From DATCZB01 sp035513215 (GTDB lineage Bacteria > Pseudomonadota > Gammaproteobacteria > Steroidobacterales > Rariloculaceae): a DNA stretch of 10,501 nucleotides. The stretch lies in the NCBI GenBank assembly GCA_035513215.1, contig DATKCK010000068.1, positions 1 through 10,501 on the forward strand. The letters run 5' to 3'. The translations under genes and the position numbers were made by a program. Below, one piece after another: positions 6,486 through 10,501 of this stretch. How positions within the stretch are numbered: position 1 is the first letter of the stretch; the number at the start of each line of letters is the position of its first letter. Under the pieces are notes generated by a model, which saw only the letters and a list, made by a program, of their open reading frames with translations, was not told where the DNA came from and did not search any database.

Positions 6486-7238
6486 TTGAAGAAGTCGCTC
6501 TACAAGTCCACGCTGCGCCAGCTACAGATCGGACTCGTCCGCTTTCAACGGGATCTGATCGAATCGGGTCTGAAGGTCCTCGTGATCTTCGAGGGACGCG
6601 ACGCGGCGGGCAAGGACGGCACCATCAAGCGAATCCGTGAGCACCTGAGCCCGCGCGAGACGCGGGTCGTCGCGCTCGGGAAGCCGTCGGACCGCGACCG
6701 CAGCGCCTGGTATTTCCAGCGCTTCGCGCCCCACCTGCCGGTCGCGGGCGAAATGGTTCTGTTCAACCGAAGCTGGTACAACCGCGCCGGCGTCGAGCGT
6801 GTGATGGGGTTTTGCACCGAGGACGAGTACAAGAGCTTCCTGCGCAACGTCTGTCCATTCGAGAATCTGCTGCTCGACTCGGGCATCCAGCTTTTGAAGT
6901 ATTACCTCGACATTTCCAAGGACGTGCAAATCCGACGCCTCGCGTCACGGCGGCGCAATCCATTGAAGCAATGGAAATCGAGCCCCATCGACGCAGCCGC
7001 CGTCGAGTGCTGGGATCGTTACAGCCTGGCTCGCGACGAGATGCTGGAAGCGACGCACACGGACGGCGCGCCATGGACCCTCGTGGGCGCGAACGACAAG
7101 CGCACTACGCGCATCAACGTCATGCGCCATCTGCTCTCGCGGCTGCGAGACGGGACCCGGGCAGGCGAGCTGGAGCCGCCGGACCCCGAGGTCGTTTTCG
7201 ATTTCGGGCCCGAGGCGCCGGCGCGCCTCGCCCGCTGA
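6486..7238 (+). CDS. ppk2: Polyphosphate kinase 2 family protein (PPK2)
   Basis: 250 residues. PPK2 enzymes move phosphate between polyphosphate and nucleotides, usually making NTP from NDP. Walker A is EGRDAAGKDGT (36-46); the Walker B region reads MVLFNRSWYNRAGVERVMGF (90-109), with Asn94 where many class I members have Asp; the basic lid is RRLASRRRNPLKQWK. A single domain and the SWYNRAGVE form point to the short, class I-like group. The start is TTG 6486, because an in-frame TGA at 6483-6485 blocks anything upstream and the family's N-terminal helix begins here; GAGG at 6478-6481 is rather close (4 nt). The C-terminal 25 or so residues are Pro/Glu/Ala-rich and less family-like. It sits 13 nt after the small unknown protein and converges on a broken gene. 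Confidence 0.93.
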   Translation: MKKSLYKSTLRQLQIGLVRFQRDLIESGLKVLVIFEGRDAAGKDGTIKRIREHLSPRETRVVALGKPSDRDRSAWYFQRFAPHLPVAGEMVLFNRSWYNRAGVERVMGFCTEDEYKSFLRNVCPFENLLLDSGIQLLKYYLDISKDVQIRRLASRRRNPLKQWKSSPIDAAAVECWDRYSLARDEMLEATHTDGAPWTLVGANDKRTTRINVMRHLLSRLRDGTRAGELEPPDPEVVFDFGPEAPARLAR

Positions 7239-7257
7239 GCGAGACGCCCGCGCTCAG
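7235..7257. terminator. Inverted repeat between convergent genes, possible bidirectional terminator
   Basis: CTGAGCG (7235-7241) and CGCTCAG (7251-7257) are perfect 7-bp inverted repeats around a 9-nt loop. They contain the ppk2 stop (7236-7238) and the stop of the opposing broken gene (TCA, 7254-7256). A competing stem pairs 7223-7231 with 7239-7247 with one mismatch. There is no T-tract on either side, so termination is only suggested by position. Confidence 0.35.
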
Positions 7258-7802
7258 GGAACCCCGCCCGGCAGCATCGAGATATCGGTCTGCACGTTCA
7301 TCGACATCTGCTGGGACTGGCCCTGCATCCCGACGCTCATCACCATCATCGTCGACATGCTCATTTCCGAGACCGGTATCAGCCTGCCGAGGCTGACGCG
7401 CATGTTGCCGCTGCCGGTCGATTCCATCGACATCAGGTTCACTTCCGCGCGCGGCGGCAAGCCGGCAGCGCCTTCGAGGGCCTGCTGCCCGGCCGTTTGC
7501 GTCAGCGGTCACGCGCGCCTCGTTCCCGTCGAATGACTCAAGCTGGTACGTCGCCGTTTGCTCAAGAGTGAAACCGCCGGATTCGAGATTGCTGACGACT
7601 TCCCATCGCGCTCCGATCCGAGCTGGATCACCATCTCCATCGTTCCCTGCTGCGCGTAGCCCTCCTCGAAGCTGTAGCGCAACTCGTGGCGCGGCTGGGC
7701 GCCCGGCTCCAGCAGCGTGACGGTCGTCTGAGCGAACGCCGATGCGGACGCCGCAAGGCTAAGCAACACGCTCGCCGGCAAGGCGAGTCTGGGCCGGATT
7801 AT
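7254..7802 (-). pseudogene. Broken gene for a secreted Met-rich protein (two frameshifts, no normal start)
   Basis: Three minus-strand frames join into one plausible protein of about 180 residues. Segment 1 (about 7802-7620) has a signal peptide (RPRLALPASVLLSLAASASA, FAQ) and continues ELRYSFEEGYAQQGTMEMVI. Segment 2 (about 7620-7505), in another frame, reads WEVVSNLESGGFTLEQTATY and ends near ARVTAD. Segment 3 (about 7505-7254) reads TQTAGQQALEG and runs on to a Met-rich end (about 12 Met) that stops at 7254. The first switch lies near 7612-7622, the second near 7495-7510. Start: AGGAGG (7814-7809) is followed by a TTG that is one base out of frame and by in-frame ATA/ATC, so no ordinary start codon remains. 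The layout resembles periplasmic beta-rich proteins such as DUF6263, from memory. Decay is favoured because neighbouring genes are intact; sequencing indels are the alternative. Confidence 0.72.
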
Positions 7803-7808
7803 CCAAGA

Positions 7809-7814
7809 CCTCCT
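7809..7814 (-). promoter_or_regulatory. Shine-Dalgarno of the broken secreted-protein gene
   Basis: Minus-strand AGGAGG. It lies the right distance from where translation should begin, which shows that the segment after it was once a gene start, although the codons that follow in frame are TCT TGG ATA ATC. Confidence 0.5.
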
Positions 7815-7911
7815 GTATTCCCGGCGCTGTCGAAAGGGGGGACTGCGGATCGGGCCCACACTCTGACATACTCTCCCGGTCGCGCGCCTACGATGCGCGA
7901 AGGTGGTGCAG

Positions 7912-8382
7912 ATGCTCGAATTCATCGAAAGCACAGCGATAGCGACCTGGGTTCGCGAATCGCCGTCTATTTTCGGTTACACGTTCGTCCTGTCGCTGCA
8001 CGCGATCGGGCTTGCGATCGTCGTCGGCGTTAGCGCCGTCGTTGCGCTGAGGGCGATCGGCCGCTTCGGCCAGATACCGCTCGCGCCGATGCTGAAGTTC
8101 TATCCGGTGATGTGGGTGGGCTTCACGATCAACACGATCTCGGGGCTGATGCTCTTGGCCGCCAACGCGACCGGCATGCTGTCGATGCCGATGTTCTACA
8201 TCAAGATGGCGTTCATCGTCGCGGCCGTCGTGACGCTGTCGCTGCTGAAGCCGCGGCTCGCCGCCGGGTCCGGACGCGGTCGCGGGCTTTCCTATGCCCT
8301 GCTCGGCTTCTGGCTCGGAGCGATCGTCGCCGGTCGGCTCACGGCCTATCCCTATTTCGTCAACGCCTGGTTCGGAGCCTGA
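7912..8382 (+). CDS. Four-helix inner-membrane protein, first of a paralogous pair (DUF6644-like)
   Basis: 156 residues from ATG 7912, preferred over an in-frame GTG at 7903 because GAAGG (7899-7903) lies 8 nt before it. Hydrophobic segments run at residues about 20-45, 63-85, 94-112 and 126-141. His30 (SLHAIGLA), Arg47, Lys98 and Arg142 (GRLTAYPYF) recur at matching places in the next gene. I recall similar membrane proteins under DUF6644; function unknown, name unverified. No signal peptide beyond TM1, no Cys. The next gene begins 9 nt after the stop, so the two are very likely co-expressed and may form a heterodimer. The 97 nt between its RBS and the broken gene upstream hold no clear promoter. 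Confidence 0.82.
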   Translation: MLEFIESTAIATWVRESPSIFGYTFVLSLHAIGLAIVVGVSAVVALRAIGRFGQIPLAPMLKFYPVMWVGFTINTISGLMLLAANATGMLSMPMFYIKMAFIVAAVVTLSLLKPRLAAGSGRGRGLSYALLGFWLGAIVAGRLTAYPYFVNAWFGA

Positions 8383-8391
8383 GGGCGAATC

Positions 8392-8913
8392 ATGCTGGAA
8401 GCACTCGGCAACTGGATCGACAGCTTCGGCGTCTATCAGCTGATGAATGCCTATAGCTGGCTCTGGCCTGTCTGCGAGATGATCCATTTCGTCGGCATGG
8501 CACTCTTGATCGGATCGATCGGCATTCTCGACCTCAGGGTCCTCGGGTTCGCCAAGGGCCTGCCGATATCGAGGCTCGAAGCGCTCGTGCCCGTCGCGAT
8601 CGGGGCATTCGCCGTAAACGCCGCGACCGGCATCCTGTTCGTCATCGCGAATCCGGACGGCGGCGCGAACGCATACCTGCTCAACCTCGCGTTTCAGATC
8701 AAGATCATCCTGATCCTGCTCGGGGGCATCAACGCGATCGCGTTCTACTTCACGGGCATCTCCGAGCGAACGGCGGCGCTCGGGCCGACCGACGAGGCGC
8801 CGGCGAGCGCCAAGCTCATTGCCGGAGCGTCCATCGTTCTGTGGATATTCGTCATCTTCTTCGGGCGGCTCATCATGTACAACGACACCTTGCTCTGGTT
8901 TCTCGGGCTCTAA
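8392..8913 (+). CDS. Four-helix inner-membrane protein, second of a paralogous pair (DUF6644-like)
   Basis: 173 residues. GAGGG (8381-8385, overlapping the previous stop) lies 6 nt before the ATG. Membrane segments at about 23-47, 63-86, 97-121 and 141-160. Homology to the preceding protein is visible without gaps in the centre: IHFVGMALLIGS against LHAIGLAIVVGV, NAATGILFVIAN against NTISGLMLLAAN, and FFGRLIMYN against VAGRLTAYP. His32, Arg49, Lys104 and Arg159 match His30, Arg47, Lys98 and Arg142. It carries a longer N-terminus and a longer loop before the last helix (about 122-140, Ala/Thr/Glu-rich). Function unknown. A His in a membrane helix could bind heme, but no second His ligand is conserved between the two, so this is speculation. 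Confidence 0.82.
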   Translation: MLEALGNWIDSFGVYQLMNAYSWLWPVCEMIHFVGMALLIGSIGILDLRVLGFAKGLPISRLEALVPVAIGAFAVNAATGILFVIANPDGGANAYLLNLAFQIKIILILLGGINAIAFYFTGISERTAALGPTDEAPASAKLIAGASIVLWIFVIFFGRLIMYNDTLLWFLGL

Positions 8914-8935
8914 GGGGAACTGCATCCGCTCCTGG

Positions 8936-8954
8936 CTCGCGGAAAGCCGCCGAG
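8936..8954. terminator. Short hairpin between convergent genes, possible bidirectional terminator
   Basis: CTC-GCGG, loop AAAG, CCGC-(C)-GAG: a 7-bp stem with one bulged base, in the 43-nt gap between the second membrane-protein gene and the end of the opposing transporter gene. No T-tract follows on either strand, so this is a weak call based on position and symmetry. Confidence 0.3.
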
Positions 8955-8956
8955 CA

Positions 8957-10435
8957 CTACGGGATGAGAAAGTACGGGACGAGCAGGGTCCCCATGGCCG
9001 TGATCGCGACGATCGCGATCAGATTGAGCACGAGCCCGGCGCGGCTCATCTGCGGGACCGTGAGATAACCCGAGCCGAAGACGATCGCGTTCGGCGGCGT
9101 CGCCACCGGCAGCATGAATGCCATCGAGGCGGCGAGCGCCGCCGTCGCCATCAGCATCAGCGGCGCTATGTCGAGCCCGACCGCCGCGCCGGCCATGACC
9201 GGCATGGCCATGTTCGTCGTCGCGATGTTCGAGGTCAGCTCGGTCAGGAACACGACGAGCGCGACGACGGCCGCTATGATGACGATGGTCGGCACGGCGT
9301 CGAGCGCGCCGACGGCGCCGCCGATCCAGGCCGCGAGACCCGATTCGTCCATGGCCCGCGCGAGCGACAGGCCGCCGCCGAAGAGCACGAGAATCCCCCA
9401 GGGGATCCTGCGCGCCGTCTGCCAGTCGAGCGCGAACTCGCCTCTGCGCCAGTCGACGGGCAGAACGAACAGCAGGATGGCAGCCGTCATCGCGATGGTC
9501 GAGTCGTGCACGAAAGGCAGCCAGGTTTCGAGGCCCGGAATTGTCACGTCGCCGAAGGTCTTCTCCTGGCGCAGCACCCAGGCGAGCGCCGTCAGGCCGA
9601 AGACGAGCGCCGTGATCTTCTCGCCACGGCTGATGGAGCCCAACGCCTTTCGCTCCTGATCGATCAGCGCTCCCGCATCCCCGGACAGCGTTCCCGACGG
9701 ATAGAGCACGCGCGTCAGCAGCCACCATGTCAAAGGCAGCATGACGATCGTGAACGGCAGCCCGACGCCCATCCACTGCACGAAGCCGATCTGCACATCG
9801 AGGAGCTGATTCGCCTGACTCGCGAGCACGGTGTTCGGCGGCGTGCCGATCAGCGTGCTGACGCCGCCGATCGAGGCCGCGTAAGCAAGGCCGAGCATCA
9901 GCGCAATGCCGAACTCGTACGGGCCCTTCTGATCGAGCGGCTTGAACATCTCGCTGACGGCGAGGCCGATCGGCAGCATCATCGCAACGGTCGCCGTGTT
10001 GCTGATCCACATCGACAGAAATGCCGTCGCGAGCATGAAGCCGAGTACTAGCCGATTCGGGCTCGTGCCGACGAAGGCGATGATCCTGAGCGCGATCCGC
10101 TTGTGCAGTCCCCACTTCTGCATCGTCGCTGCGATGAAGAATCCGCCCATGAATAGAAAGATCATGGGGTCGGCGTAAGCCGTCGATGCGCCCTGAGCGT
10201 CGAGCACGCCTAGAACAGGAAACACGCCGAGCGGCAACAATGCCGTGGCGCTGATCGGCAGGGCCTCGGTCATCCACCAGGTCGCCATCAGGAGCGCGAC
10301 GGCCGCCGTGCGCCATCCCTCGACGCTGAGCCCGCTCGGCGGGGGCAGAGAAAGCACGACGCCGAATACGACGATTCCGGCAATGAGCCCGATCCGCTGG
10401 ACTGGACGATACGACCTTGGTTCTGTTTCGGACAC
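8957..10435 (-). CDS. SLC13/DASS-family sodium:carboxylate symporter
   Basis: 492 residues from a GTG at 10435. DASS transporters import di- or tricarboxylates with Na+. Both repeats of the fold are evident: WITEALP-like WWMTEALPISATALLPLG (53-70), first SNT motif at 145-147 (SNTATVAMMLPI), GTPPN (197-201), second motif as SNI at 402-404 (LTSNIATTNMAMPV) and ATPPNAIVFG (445-454). In bacterial VcINDY the second motif is SNT; animal members have SNV there, so Ile is a mild variation near the substrate carboxylate. About 11 membrane segments are expected. Start uncertain: the frame is open to the window edge with high G/C at third positions, there is no good RBS at 10435, and another frame has a TAG ending one base before this GTG. 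Substrate not determinable. Convergent with the membrane-protein pair. Confidence 0.92.
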   Translation of the reverse strand: MSETEPRSYRPVQRIGLIAGIVVFGVVLSLPPPSGLSVEGWRTAAVALLMATWWMTEALPISATALLPLGVFPVLGVLDAQGASTAYADPMIFLFMGGFFIAATMQKWGLHKRIALRIIAFVGTSPNRLVLGFMLATAFLSMWISNTATVAMMLPIGLAVSEMFKPLDQKGPYEFGIALMLGLAYAASIGGVSTLIGTPPNTVLASQANQLLDVQIGFVQWMGVGLPFTIVMLPLTWWLLTRVLYPSGTLSGDAGALIDQERKALGSISRGEKITALVFGLTALAWVLRQEKTFGDVTIPGLETWLPFVHDSTIAMTAAILLFVLPVDWRRGEFALDWQTARRIPWGILVLFGGGLSLARAMDESGLAAWIGGAVGALDAVPTIVIIAAVVALVVFLTELTSNIATTNMAMPVMAGAAVGLDIAPLMLMATAALAASMAFMLPVATPPNAIVFGSGYLTVPQMSRAGLVLNLIAIVAITAMGTLLVPYFLIP

Positions 10436-10501
10436 GCTATGCCCCGAGCTCGAGACGGCCAGAGTGTCGATGAAGCGCCGGGCCCGCGCAAGCGTCGCGC
10501 G
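10436..10501 (-). other. Window edge: upstream part of the symporter gene or end of another gene
   Basis: 66 bases. In the symporter frame they read without a stop and with GC-biased third positions (for example RRFIDTLAVSSSGHS just before the GTG), so the protein may start further upstream. In another frame a coding end GRLELGA-stop lies directly before the GTG, which would instead fit a preceding gene. The window does not decide between them. Confidence 0.4.

Noticed and set aside
7888..8925. 345-codon minus-strand frame opposite the two membrane proteins
   Set aside because: Composition (Asp/Glu/Arg/Gln) is typical of the antisense of hydrophobic GC-rich genes; both opposite genes have RBSs and paralog conservation.
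8910..10316. 468-codon minus-strand frame inside the symporter gene
   Set aside because: The product is Arg-, Ala- and Asp-rich and lacks family motifs, while the overlapping frame has SNT and TPPN signatures of SLC13.

Overview
The window is GC-rich, densely packed bacterial DNA with a strong G/C preference at third codon positions. It looks like a free-living Gram-negative proteobacterium: there is a periplasmic TRAP binding protein with a Sec signal, SLC13-type and TRAP carboxylate transporters, and a GGGGTCAGACCCC-type palindromic repeat of the kind scattered through some gamma- and betaproteobacterial genomes. Genus cannot be set from this stretch. I see no tRNA, rRNA, CRISPR array or transposase.

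Region 1 (1-6007, + strand) reads as one operon. It opens inside a molybdopterin (bis-MGD) oxidoreductase large subunit, followed after 1 nt by its Fe-S small subunit, then the three parts of a TRAP transporter (dctP, dctQ, dctM). The small subunit ends in a transthyretin-like beta domain. That domain, with the Asp-Ser-Trp motif in the large subunit, marks the pair as a relative of pyrogallol-phloroglucinol transhydroxylase and anaerobic resorcinol-type hydroxylases rather than a generic DMSO reductase. A reasonable model is that the TRAP system imports an acidic, possibly aromatic, substrate that the molybdoenzyme hydroxylates or rearranges; the substrate is unknown. The small subunit lacks three of the four ligands of one specific [4Fe-4S] cluster.

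Region 2: dctQ is bracketed by two copies of a palindromic repeat (4041-4124 and 4672-4718). The second copy is read through as the C-terminal 19 residues of DctQ and ends just before the dctM start.

Region 3 (6095-7238, + strand): a small conserved protein of unknown function and a PPK2-family polyphosphate kinase form a tight pair. Convergent to them (7254-7802, - strand) is a secreted-protein gene broken by two frameshifts and lacking a normal start.

Region 4 (7912-8913, + strand): two adjacent paralogous four-helix membrane proteins that share His, Arg, Lys and Arg at matching places.

Region 5 (8957-10435, - strand): an SLC13/DASS sodium:carboxylate symporter, whose true start may lie beyond the window. 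The window therefore carries two unrelated classes of carboxylate transporter.
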